Under the pieces are notes generated by a model. It made no database searches. It was not told the origin of the DNA and saw only the letters and a list, made by a program, of their open reading frames with translations. The translations under genes and the position numbers were made by a program. Of a stretch of 64,000 nt of DNA, positions 55,671 to 63,608 are shown in pieces. Where the stretch lies: the NCBI RefSeq assembly GCF_020181595.1, contig NZ_CP084028.1, positions 426,919-490,918 of the forward strand, read 5' to 3'. The stretch comes from [Mycobacterium] vasticus. Its GTDB lineage: Bacteria > Actinomycetota > Actinomycetes > Mycobacteriales > Mycobacteriaceae. The first letter of the stretch is position 1, and every line of letters begins with the position of its first letter.

Positions 55671-57560
55671 ATGGACGTTGCGCTCGGTGTGTCGGTGACC
55701 GGCGCGCTCGCCCGTCTGGCCCTGGTCGAATCCGATGCCTACGGCGATGCCGTGCTCGACGAGTCGATGCTCGACCTGACCCAGGATCCGGTCGCAACTC
55801 TCATCGAGACCATCACCGGCACCGACCGGATGCTGGCCGACGAGGGGCACCGGCTTGCGGCTACCCGGCTGTGCTGGTCGGATGCGGACCTGTTGAGCCG
55901 GCTTCGGCAGGCGCTCGACGAAGCCGGTGTGGAGAACGTGTCCGAGTCGGATCAGGCGCGCTCGGCAGTGGCGCTGGCGCGCAATGTCTCTGGCGAGGAC
56001 GGTGAGACGGCGTTTCTGCCGACTGCCGATGCGACCATGGCGGCGCCAGTGGCCATCGGAGTGGAGCCGGCGGACGCGACGGCCACCGCGGCGGCGCCCA
56101 CCGCCGAGAGTGTGGAACCCGATCAGCAACTGGCCTACTCCTTGACCGACGACGACTCGGAGCCGCTGCCGGTGGAGTACGCCGACGAGGACTACGAGTA
56201 CGACGACTACGACGAAACCGAGGTGGCCGCCGAGCCCGAGGTGCTGCCGCCGCCGGTGGGTCGTGCCTTGCTGGTGGGGAGTTCGGTCGGCGGCATTCTG
56301 GTCGCCGGATGTGCCGCGCTGGCGGTGGCCGTGACGATCGGCATTCGACCGACGGCCGCGGTGAGCCCGTCCGAGCCCGCGGTGGTGGCGCCGCCGGTGG
56401 CGCCTCAGCCGGTGCCGGGCAACTTCATGCCGGCGTTGCCCGCGCCGAAGCCGATCCCGATGCCGCAGGTTCCGGTATCCAATCCTGTTGTGGCCCCCGT
56501 GAATCCGGTGCCCGCCGCGGTGGCGCCGCCGGTCGTGGCTCCGCCGGTTGTCGCGCCGGCCGTGCCACCGCCGCCCGCGGTGATTCCCTTTCCGATTCCG
56601 ATCCCGATCATTCCCGCGCCTACTGGCGGTGTTGGCGGTTCGGGCGGTTCGGGTGGCTGGGATGGCTGGGGCGGCTGGGGCGGCGGCAGTGGTTCCGGGG
56701 GCAGCAATGGGTCGGGCGGGGGCAGCAGTTCCGGCGGGAGCAGTAGCTCGGGTGGCAGCAGTTCCGGTGGTGGGCACAGCGGTGAGGGCCAGAGCGGTGA
56801 GGGCCAGAGCGGTGAGGGACAGGGTGGCAACGGCCACGGTAGTGGTGGGCACAGCGGCGGCAGTGACACCGGCGGCTCGCCTTCGAGCGGTGGTACGAGC
56901 TCCGGCGGGGATTCCGACGCAGGCTCTACAGGCTCGGGTGGAACCGGCTCGGGTGGAACCGGCTCGGGTGGAACCGGCTCGGGTGGAACCGGCTCGGGTG
57001 GAACCGGCTCGGGTGGAACCGGCTCGGGTGGAACGAGCTCGGGTGGAACGAGCTCGGGTGGAACGAGTTCGGGTGGAGCCGGCTCGGGTGGAACGAGCTC
57101 GGGTGGAACAGATTCGAGTGGGAGCGGGTCGGGCGGTACGAGTTCGGGCTCTACCGGTTCGGGCAGTGGTGAGGGCAGTTCGGGCGGTTCCGGGAGCGGC
57201 TCCGGAAGTTCGGGAAGTTCGACGGGGGGCACCGATGGCAGCGGGTCTGCCGGCAGCGGTTCGGCCGGTGGCTCCAGCGATTCCGGGAGCGCCGGATCGG
57301 GCGGATCGAGCGGCAGCGCTTCGGGTTCCGACGGCGGCGGCTCGAGCGGCGGGAGTTCCAGTGGGGGATCGAGTGGCGGGAGCTCCGGCGGTGGTTCGGA
57401 TGGCGGTGGCTCCGGGGGAAGCTCCGGTGGTGGCGGTGGTTCCGGTGGTTCCGGCGGTTCCGGCGGTGGCGGTGGAGGTGGCTCCGGTGGCGGATCCGGC
57501 GGTGGCGGCGGTGGCTCCGGCGGTTCCGGTGGCGGTGGTTCTGGCGGGGGCGGCGACTAA
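55671..57560 (+). CDS. Membrane protein with Gly/Ser-rich repeat tail (Rv0538-like)
   Basis: A 629-residue protein. Residues 1-110 form a cytoplasmic domain starting MDVALGVSVTG, an acidic stretch follows (about 160-190), a single transmembrane helix lies near residues 205-228, then a Pro-rich extracellular stem, then about 310 residues of Gly/Ser repeats. Within the tail is an array of 15-base units. In Rv0538 the corresponding tail is Pro/Thr-rich, so the spacer chemistry differs. ATG preceded by AAGGAGGAG. Probable wall-spanning protein. Confidence 0.83.
   Translation: MDVALGVSVTGALARLALVESDAYGDAVLDESMLDLTQDPVATLIETITGTDRMLADEGHRLAATRLCWSDADLLSRLRQALDEAGVENVSESDQARSAVALARNVSGEDGETAFLPTADATMAAPVAIGVEPADATATAAAPTAESVEPDQQLAYSLTDDDSEPLPVEYADEDYEYDDYDETEVAAEPEVLPPPVGRALLVGSSVGGILVAGCAALAVAVTIGIRPTAAVSPSEPAVVAPPVAPQPVPGNFMPALPAPKPIPMPQVPVSNPVVAPVNPVPAAVAPPVVAPPVVAPAVPPPPAVIPFPIPIPIIPAPTGGVGGSGGSGGWDGWGGWGGGSGSGGSNGSGGGSSSGGSSSSGGSSSGGGHSGEGQSGEGQSGEGQGGNGHGSGGHSGGSDTGGSPSSGGTSSGGDSDAGSTGSGGTGSGGTGSGGTGSGGTGSGGTGSGGTGSGGTSSGGTSSGGTSSGGAGSGGTSSGGTDSSGSGSGGTSSGSTGSGSGEGSSGGSGSGSGSSGSSTGGTDGSGSAGSGSAGGSSDSGSAGSGGSSGSASGSDGGGSSGGSSSGGSSGGSSGGGSDGGGSGGSSGGGGGSGGSGGSGGGGGGGSGGGSGGGGGGSGGSGGGGSGGGGD
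56931..57110 (+). repeat. 15-bp tandem repeat array (VNTR-like) in the Gly/Ser tail
   Basis: Twelve units of GGCTCGGGTGGAACC or a close variant encode Gly-Ser-Gly-Gly-Thr repeats. The first six units are identical, the rest carry one to three changes. Near identity suggests recent expansion and probable length variation among strains. Confidence 0.9.
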
Positions 57561-57571
57561 GCCGGAATCCC

Positions 57572-58615
57572 TCAGCGAATAAATCGGCGTGCCAACGCCT
57601 TTCGGTCCAATTTTCCGATCCCCCGCCGGGGCAGCGTGGTGACAATGTGCAACTCGCGCGGTGCCGCCGTGACATCGAGGGAGCACCCCACAAAAGCGCG
57701 CAGCTCCTCCAGCGTCGGCGGCGTCGTCCCGGCCACCACCACCGCGGCGGCCACCCGCTGGCCCAGCCGGTCGTCGGGGACGGCGAACACCGCGCACTCG
57801 GCCACCGCGGGGTGGGTCGACAACACGGCCTCCACCGGTCCGGGCATCACCGTCAGGCCACCGGTGCTGATCGCGTCGTCGGCGCGGCCGAGCACTGTCA
57901 AGACCCCCGAAACATCCAGAGCACCAACGTCATCGGTGACAAACCAGCCCGGCTGTTCGAACGGGTTCGGCGAAACGGGATTGCGGTATCCGACGGCCAG
58001 CGTCGGGCCCCCGATCACCACCCGCCCGTCGTCGATACGTACCCGTACCCCGGGCAGCGGCACGCCGTCATACACGCAGCCGCCGGCGGTCTCGCTCATG
58101 CCGTAGGTCCGCACCACCCGCACACCCGCGGCCGACGCCGCGTCCAGAATCGGTTGCGGAGCCGGTCCACCGCCCAGCAGCACCGCATCCAACTCGGCCA
58201 GCGCGGCCGTCGCCTCGGGCGAGGTCAGTGCCTTGGCCAATTGTGTTGCCACCAGCGAGGTATAGCGGCGCCCGGAGCCCATCTCAGAGACCGCAGCGGG
58301 CAATAGGTCGATGTCGAAGCCCGTCGTGACGTCGAGTTGCACCGGGGTGGTGCCGGCCGCGAGACTGCGTACCGCCACCTGTATTCCGGCGATGTGATGC
58401 GCCGGCAGGGCCAGCAGCCACCGGCCCGGCCCGCCCAGGCGCTCGTAGGTGGCCGCAGCGCTGGCCAGCAGGGCCGCACCGGTCAACAGGGCGCCCTTGG
58501 GGGTTCCGGTGGTTCCCGACGTCGTCACCACCAGCGCGACGTCGTCGCCGATCGGTTCGCCGACCCGCAGTGCCGACAGCACCGACGGATCGGTGTCGGG
58601 GGCCACCGGTGTCAC
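57572..58615 (-). CDS. menE: o-Succinylbenzoate-CoA ligase (MenE)
   Basis: An AMP-binding enzyme activating o-succinylbenzoate for menaquinone synthesis. Motifs: P-loop-like TTSGTTGTPKGA, RTYGMSETAGG, the GRADDAIS hinge and the C-terminal lysine in RRGIGKLDRKALA. From the GTG at 58615 it is 347 residues, short for the superfamily, as usual for mycobacterial MenE. The frame continues upstream with protein-like sequence (GLRALIVEPGAAVSTLLPAL) to 58711 but offers no ATG, GTG or TTG there; an ATA at 58711 behind GGAGGG is a possible rare start. Confidence 0.88.
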   Translation of the reverse strand: MTPVAPDTDPSVLSALRVGEPIGDDVALVVTTSGTTGTPKGALLTGAALLASAAATYERLGGPGRWLLALPAHHIAGIQVAVRSLAAGTTPVQLDVTTGFDIDLLPAAVSEMGSGRRYTSLVATQLAKALTSPEATAALAELDAVLLGGGPAPQPILDAASAAGVRVVRTYGMSETAGGCVYDGVPLPGVRVRIDDGRVVIGGPTLAVGYRNPVSPNPFEQPGWFVTDDVGALDVSGVLTVLGRADDAISTGGLTVMPGPVEAVLSTHPAVAECAVFAVPDDRLGQRVAAAVVVAGTTPPTLEELRAFVGCSLDVTAAPRELHIVTTLPRRGIGKLDRKALARRFIR

Positions 58616-58707
58616 CGCGGGAGCGTGACCGTCCAGGACGTCGCGCAGGGCGGGCAGCAGTGTCGAGACGGCTGCGCCGGGCTCGACGATCAGCGCACGA
58701 AGGCCGG

Positions 58708-59010
58708 CTATTGTGTCCCTCCGCTGGAGGGGGCGTCGTCGAGCAGCCAGCCCTTGGCGGCCAGCCGCAGCCGCACCCGTTCGACGTCTTCTGGGGCTGG
58801 CAGTTCGTTGGTGAGGCGGGCGATCAGCACGCCGATGTCGATGTGGTCGAACTCGCCGCGGCCGATCAGTTCTCGGGCGACGGCCTTGACCTCATCGTTG
58901 GTCAGCCGTCGCGACAGCAATGCCAGCAGGGGGATGTAGTCGGTCTGGGGGACGCCATCGGGGTAACCGTCGCGTAGCCACGCAACGATGGAGGTGAGAA
59001 ATCTGTTCAT
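58708..59010 (-). CDS. DUF3349 family protein (Rv0543c-like)
   Basis: A 100-residue helical protein, DUF3349, with LTSIVAWLRDGYPDGVPQTD and LLALLSRRLTNDEVKAVA. Same family as Rv0543c, whose structure is known to be a small helical bundle of unknown function. The stop lies just inside the likely true 5' end of menE. Confidence 0.9.
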   Translation of the reverse strand: MNRFLTSIVAWLRDGYPDGVPQTDYIPLLALLSRRLTNDEVKAVARELIGRGEFDHIDIGVLIARLTNELPAPEDVERVRLRLAAKGWLLDDAPSSGGTQ

Positions 59011-59057
59011 CCTGAGTTAACTTCCCCGCGTCGGCAACGAGTTTGTCGCCATTGATA

Positions 59058-59363
59058 TTACGTCACATCGCGGCCGAAGACGTCGTCCCAACCATTCCAA
59101 TCATCCCACTGCCAGCCGATCCGGTGTTCGATGAAGTCGCGCGAAATGAACAGCACGCCGACAAGCATCATCGCCAGCAGCAACGCGAAAACCGCCCAAC
59201 GCATTACGGTCAATCCGCGGCGATTGGCGCCGGGCCCGTCGGCGGCCGCACCGAGGCGCACCCCGATCGCGAACAGTGCGGGCAGTGCGGTTCCGATCAA
59301 CAGGCCGAAGATCAGGATCTTGGCCGTGGCCACATAGTTGAACCAGGCGCTCAGCGTGTTCAC
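59058..59363 (-). CDS. Small membrane protein paired with phosphate permease (Rv0544c-like)
   Basis: A 101-residue protein with two transmembrane helices (about 14-38 and 53-75) and an aromatic, acidic C-terminus (HRIGWQWDDWNGWDD). The GTG start overlaps the permease stop (GTGA). A paralogue follows the other permease at 60609. Probable accessory subunit or regulator of Pit; no known function. Confidence 0.82.
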   Translation of the reverse strand: MNTLSAWFNYVATAKILIFGLLIGTALPALFAIGVRLGAAADGPGANRRGLTVMRWAVFALLLAMMLVGVLFISRDFIEHRIGWQWDDWNGWDDVFGRDVT

Positions 59364-60565
59364 GCACCGACCTCCTCGGCGCCGGAATCGGCTGGCACGG
59401 CCGACTGAACCGGTTGCGGCGCAATCTCATCCAGCCCATCGGTCATGTGATCACCCCAGTCGGCGGTGACGTTGGTGTGGTCGACCGGGGCCTTTCGGGA
59501 TTGGCGCCAGATCAGGCCGGAGACCGTCAGCAGCAGCGCGAGGCCGGCGAGCGTCCCGGCGTAACCGCCCAGGGTGTGGATCACCCGGTAGGTGAACGCC
59601 CCGATGGCGCCGGCCAGTGGCAGGGTGATCAGCCAGGCCACCGCCATCTGGCGGGCCACCTGCCAGCGCACGGTGGCGCCGGGCTTGCCCAGGCCGGAGC
59701 CCAGCACCGAACCGGTCACCACCTGAGTGGTGGACAGCGAGTAGCCGAAGTGACTGGACAGCAAAATGATGGACGCAGAAGAGGATTCGGCGGCCATTCC
59801 CTGCGGGGCCTCGACCTCCACGAGCCCTTTGCCCAGGGTGCGAATCACCCGCCATCCGCCGAAGTAGGTGCCCGCGGCCATCGCCATCGCGCAGCACACG
59901 ATCACCCACAGCGGTGGCATCACGTCGGTGTTCTGCGCTGCCCCGTAGGAGATCAGGGCCAGGAAGATGACACCCATCGTCTTCTGGGCGTCGTTGGTGC
60001 CGTGCGCAAGTGACATCAGCGCGGCCGAAAAGACTTGCCCGCGACGGAATTCCCGTCGGGTGCGTTCGGGGGACAGGCCGCGGGTCAGCCGGTAGACCAG
60101 CCAGGTTCCGATGGTGGAGATCAGGATGGCCGCCAGCACCGCCACCACGGTGGGCACCAGCACCTTCGAGACCACCCCGGCCCAACGCACCCCGCCCCCG
60201 CCGGCCGCGGCGAGCATCGCCCCGACCACGCCGCCGATCAGGGCGTGCGAGGAGCTGGACGGGATGCCCAGCAGCCAGGTGAGCAGGTTCCAGACGATGC
60301 CGCCGACGAGGCCGCCGAACATGACCTCCAGCGTGACCAGGTGGGTGACCACCAGGTCCTTGGCGATCGTCGCCGCGACCTGGGTCGACAGGAATGCTCC
60401 GACGAGGTTCAGCACCGCGCACAGGGTGACTGCCGTTTTCGGCTTGAGCGCGCCGCTGGCGATCCCGGTGGCGACGGCATTGCCGGTGTCGTGAAAGCCG
60501 TTGGTGAAGTCGAACGCAAGTGCGGTGATAACGACGGTTATAAGAAGGAAGAGCTCCAAGGTCAC
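59360..60565 (-). CDS. Low-affinity inorganic phosphate transporter, Pit family (second copy)
   Basis: A 401-residue PiT permease with the duplicated signature DFTNGFHDTGNAVA near residue 20 and SLAHGTNDAQKTMGV near 210, and GIPSSSSHALIGG. The start GTG (residues VTLELFLL) at 60565 gives the family N-terminus; the frame extends further upstream without similarity. Paralogue of the gene at 60911, which is closer to Rv0545c. Cotransports phosphate as metal complex with protons. Confidence 0.9.
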   Translation of the reverse strand: MTLELFLLITVVITALAFDFTNGFHDTGNAVATGIASGALKPKTAVTLCAVLNLVGAFLSTQVAATIAKDLVVTHLVTLEVMFGGLVGGIVWNLLTWLLGIPSSSSHALIGGVVGAMLAAAGGGGVRWAGVVSKVLVPTVVAVLAAILISTIGTWLVYRLTRGLSPERTRREFRRGQVFSAALMSLAHGTNDAQKTMGVIFLALISYGAAQNTDVMPPLWVIVCCAMAMAAGTYFGGWRVIRTLGKGLVEVEAPQGMAAESSSASIILLSSHFGYSLSTTQVVTGSVLGSGLGKPGATVRWQVARQMAVAWLITLPLAGAIGAFTYRVIHTLGGYAGTLAGLALLLTVSGLIWRQSRKAPVDHTNVTADWGDHMTDGLDEIAPQPVQSAVPADSGAEEVGA

Positions 60566-60608
60566 CGTGCGGATTTTTGCAGCCGCACACCCGCCTTGTC
60601 GAACTGGG

Positions 60609-60914
60609 TTACTTGACCTTGGCGCCGAGCAGGTACCAGCCGAAGTGGTGCCCCAGGAAGTCACGGGCGACGAACAGCACTCCGACGAGCACCACGGCCA
60701 GCACCAGTGCGAAGATGGCCCAGCTCAGAGCAATCAGCGCTGGCCGCCGCTCGCCGCCTGCCACGGTCCGGCGGCCCGCGGTGGCCACCGCCAGGCCGTT
60801 GCCGACCGCGTTGATCCGCATCGCCACCGCGAACAGGGCGGGCATGGCCGCACCGACCAGCAGGCCGAACACCAGGATCTTCAAGGTCGCGGCGTAGTTG
60901 AACCACTGACTCAT
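60609..60914 (-). CDS. Small membrane protein paired with phosphate permease (first copy)
   Basis: A 101-residue protein (MSQWFNYAATLKILVFG) paralogous to the one at 59058: same start pattern W-F-N-Y, helices at about 10-35 and 56-80, C-terminus HHFGWYLLG. ATG overlaps the pitA stop. With its neighbour it shows that the permease and small protein were duplicated as a unit. Confidence 0.82.
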   Translation of the reverse strand: MSQWFNYAATLKILVFGLLVGAAMPALFAVAMRINAVGNGLAVATAGRRTVAGGERRPALIALSWAIFALVLAVVLVGVLFVARDFLGHHFGWYLLGAKVK

Positions 60915-62188
60915 GACTGCACCACCTGCCGCTCGGCGTCGCCGGCGGTGACGGGGTTCAGCTTGGTCGGCTGGCCGCTGATGTCGAATGCCGTCCGCAG
61001 CGCGTATGCGGGTTGCGGACGCGGGTTCGTGGTCGGCGCGTCGTCCGCACCGGACAGCCCGCCGGTGAGGTGGCCGTCCCATTCGTCGTTGACGTTGTTG
61101 TGGTCGATGCGCGACCGGCGCGACCGCAGCCAGATCGACACGACCGCCGAGATCAGCAGGCCCACGCCCACGAGGATCCCGGGGTAGCCGCCGATGCCGT
61201 GCACCAGGCCGTAGGCGCCCGAGCCGACGGCGCCGGCCATCGGCAGCGTCACCAGCCAGGCTGCCGCCATGCGCCCGGCCACACCCCAGCGCACCTGGGC
61301 GCCCGGCTTGCCGACGCCGCTGCCCAGTACCGACCCGGTGGCGACCTGGGTGGTGGACAGCGAATAGCCGAAGTGGCTGGACAGCAGGATCACCGCGGCG
61401 GCGGCCGACTCGGCGGCCATGCCCTGCGGCGGCTTGATCTCGACCAGGCCCTTGCCCAGGGTCCGGATGATGCGCCAGCCGCCGGTGTAGGTGCCGGCCG
61501 CCATGGCCACGGCACAGCTGACGATCACCCACAGCGGGGGCAGCGTCTCCGACGTGCTCACCGAGCCGTAGGACATCAGCGCCAGGAAGATCACGCCCAT
61601 CGTCTTCTGCGCGTCGTTGGTGCCGTGGGCCAGCGATACCAGTGCGGCCGAACCGATCTGGCCGCGGCGGTAGACCTTCTCGGCGTGCTGTTCGTCGACG
61701 CCGCGGGAGATGCGGTAGACCAGCCAGGTACCCACCGAGGCGATGACGGTTGCGATCACGGTGGCCACCACCGCCGGGACCAGCACCTTGGAGACGACGC
61801 CGTTCCAGATCACCCCGTGGCCGCCTACCGCGGCGATCATCGCGCCGACGATGCCGCCGATCAGGGCGTGCGAGGAGCTGGACGGGATGCCCAGCAGCCA
61901 GGTCAGCAGATTCCACACGATGCCGCCGACCAGGCCGGCGAAAACCAGGTCCAGGGTCACCAGGTGGGCGTCCACCAGACCCTTGGCGATCGTCGCGGCG
62001 ACCGCGGTGGACAGGAAGGCGCCGAGCAGGTTCAGGACGGCGGACAGACCGACCGCCTGCTTGGGCTGCAGGGCCCCGCTGGCGATCGACGTCGCCATCG
62101 CGTTGCCGGTGTCGTGAAAGCCGTTGGTGAAGTCGAAGCCCAGGGCCGTGATCACCACGATGATCAGAAGGAGCAGGTCTAGGCTCAC
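60911..62188 (-). CDS. pitA: Low-affinity inorganic phosphate transporter PitA (first copy)
   Basis: A 425-residue PiT permease with DFTNGFHDTGNAMA, GIPSSSSHALIGG and SLAHGTNDAQKTMGV; closest of the two to Rv0545c. A 45-residue hydrophilic tail follows the last helix. First gene of the four-gene order pitA, small protein, pit copy 2, small protein, all with start-stop overlaps or short gaps. The 107-base region to 62295 upstream holds its promoter. Confidence 0.93.
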   Translation of the reverse strand: MSLDLLLLIIVVITALGFDFTNGFHDTGNAMATSIASGALQPKQAVGLSAVLNLLGAFLSTAVAATIAKGLVDAHLVTLDLVFAGLVGGIVWNLLTWLLGIPSSSSHALIGGIVGAMIAAVGGHGVIWNGVVSKVLVPAVVATVIATVIASVGTWLVYRISRGVDEQHAEKVYRRGQIGSAALVSLAHGTNDAQKTMGVIFLALMSYGSVSTSETLPPLWVIVSCAVAMAAGTYTGGWRIIRTLGKGLVEIKPPQGMAAESAAAAVILLSSHFGYSLSTTQVATGSVLGSGVGKPGAQVRWGVAGRMAAAWLVTLPMAGAVGSGAYGLVHGIGGYPGILVGVGLLISAVVSIWLRSRRSRIDHNNVNDEWDGHLTGGLSGADDAPTTNPRPQPAYALRTAFDISGQPTKLNPVTAGDAERQVVQS

Positions 62189-62295
62189 GAGGACATCACG
62201 GCAACAATTCTGCGGTCTCGATCGGGTGGTTGTCTAACGAACAGGCAGTCGAAACGCTGGTGTACTCCGAGACGTTAAGAACTGTTCTCCCTGCG

Positions 62296-62694
62296 TTAAC
62301 CTGCGGGCGCCCGGCGGGTGTCGCGGCGCAGCGGATGGTCGGGGGGAATCTGCACGAAAATCAGTGTGACGCCGTCGGGGTCGGTGACGTGCATCTCATG
62401 CAGACCCCACGGTTCCTGGCGTGCCTCCCGAGCGATCGGCACCCCGCGGCCCTCGAGTTCGGCCTGGGTGGCGGCGACGTCACGGACTTGCAGCCACAGC
62501 GCCCCGGGGAAGGGCGCGGTGGCATTCTCGGGGGTGCCGTGCCCGGCCAGTTCGATCAATGACTGCCCGGCGTAGAACACCGTCCCGGCGCCGTAGTCGC
62601 GGGCGATCGCCAGGCCGATCTCGTCGCGGTAGAAGCGCAGCGACCGCTGATAATCGTTGGGCCGGAACAGGATCCGGCTGGCCAGAATCTCCAT
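62296..62694 (-). CDS. Glyoxalase/bleomycin-resistance fold protein (Rv0546c-like)
   Basis: A 132-residue VOC-superfamily protein with the beta-alpha-beta-beta-beta pattern: SRILFRPNDYQRSLRFYRD, SLIELAGHG, and MHVTDPDGVTLIFVQ at the C-terminal half. Probably metal-dependent lyase or binding protein. Its ATG overlaps the SDR stop by one base. Corresponds to Rv0546c. Confidence 0.87.
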   Translation of the reverse strand: MEILASRILFRPNDYQRSLRFYRDEIGLAIARDYGAGTVFYAGQSLIELAGHGTPENATAPFPGALWLQVRDVAATQAELEGRGVPIAREARQEPWGLHEMHVTDPDGVTLIFVQIPPDHPLRRDTRRAPAG

Positions 62695-63578
62695 CAGTCC
62701 TCGACAGGCTCGATCCGGTTCCGCTTGACCAGGGCGGTGGCCCAGCCCGCGTTGAGGTTGTCCAGGGCGCGGAACGCCAGCGCCAGCCGCGGTGCGATGC
62801 GGATCGGGCGGTAGCGGGCCGCGTCGATCATCCACGCGCCGGCCTCCTGCGCGGTGAGCCCCGGCTTGCCCTGGAACGCCGCGGTGGGGGCGATCATCGG
62901 GGTCTTCACCAGCGGGTAGTACAGCGTGGTGGACTGCACGCCGTAGCGGGCCCACTCGCTGTCGATGACCCGGCTGACGGCGCTCAGTGCGGACTTGGAG
63001 CCGTTGTAGACCCCGAACAGCGGCGAGGAGTCGGTGAACACGCCCCAGGTGGCGACGTTGATGATGTGCCCGTCGCCGCGTTCGCGCATCGCGGGAGCGA
63101 ACCCGCGGATCAGCCGCAGCGGCGAGTAGTAGTTGAGCTGCATGGTCCGCTCGACGTCATGCCAGCGTTCCAGCGACTCGGCCAGCGGTCGGCGGATGGA
63201 GCGCCCGGCATTGTTGACCAGGATGTCCACCCCGCCGAACCGTTCGTCGACGTCCTTGACCAGGGCGTCGATCGCATCCAGGTCCGAGAGATCGCACGCG
63301 ATGGCGTGGGCGGTGCCGCCGGCGTCGGTGATCCGCTTGACCAGTGCGTCGAGGTTTTCCTGGCGGCGGGCGACCGCGATCACGGTGGCACCCTCGCGGC
63401 CGAACTGTTCGGCGCCGGCTTCCCCGATGCCCGACGACGCGCCGGTCACCAGCACCCGCTTGCCGGTCAGTTCGACAGGCTTGGTGCCGGGCCGGTGCAT
63501 CAGCTGCGCGGCGACCGGGGGGCGCATGGTCGCGATCGTGATCTGGTCGGACAGTCGGCGTAGCGGGCTTCGGCTCAT
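62694..63578 (-). CDS. Short-chain dehydrogenase/reductase (Rv0547c-like)
   Basis: A 294-residue classical SDR with TGASSGIG (cofactor), NNAG, and the YxxxK pair in GVYNGSKSALS. The 30-residue N-terminal extension (MSRSPLRRLSDQI) is basic. C-terminal part AFRALDNLNAGW is typical of lipid-acting SDRs. Equivalent to Rv0547c. Substrate unknown. Confidence 0.9.
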   Translation of the reverse strand: MSRSPLRRLSDQITIATMRPPVAAQLMHRPGTKPVELTGKRVLVTGASSGIGEAGAEQFGREGATVIAVARRQENLDALVKRITDAGGTAHAIACDLSDLDAIDALVKDVDERFGGVDILVNNAGRSIRRPLAESLERWHDVERTMQLNYYSPLRLIRGFAPAMRERGDGHIINVATWGVFTDSSPLFGVYNGSKSALSAVSRVIDSEWARYGVQSTTLYYPLVKTPMIAPTAAFQGKPGLTAQEAGAWMIDAARYRPIRIAPRLALAFRALDNLNAGWATALVKRNRIEPVED

Positions 63579-63608
63579 GGTTAGCCAGTCTATGCGCTGG
63601 CTTGGGTC

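Noticed and set aside
56931-57110. Possible CRISPR array from regular repeats
   Set aside because: Units of 15 bases are contiguous with no spacers and lie in frame inside a Gly/Ser-coding tail.
55644-57797. A 717-codon minus-strand frame opposite the Gly/Ser repeat gene
   Set aside because: Translates the repeat into Thr/Arg/Ala-rich low complexity; the plus frame has a strong ribosome binding site and a transmembrane protein that matches Rv0538.
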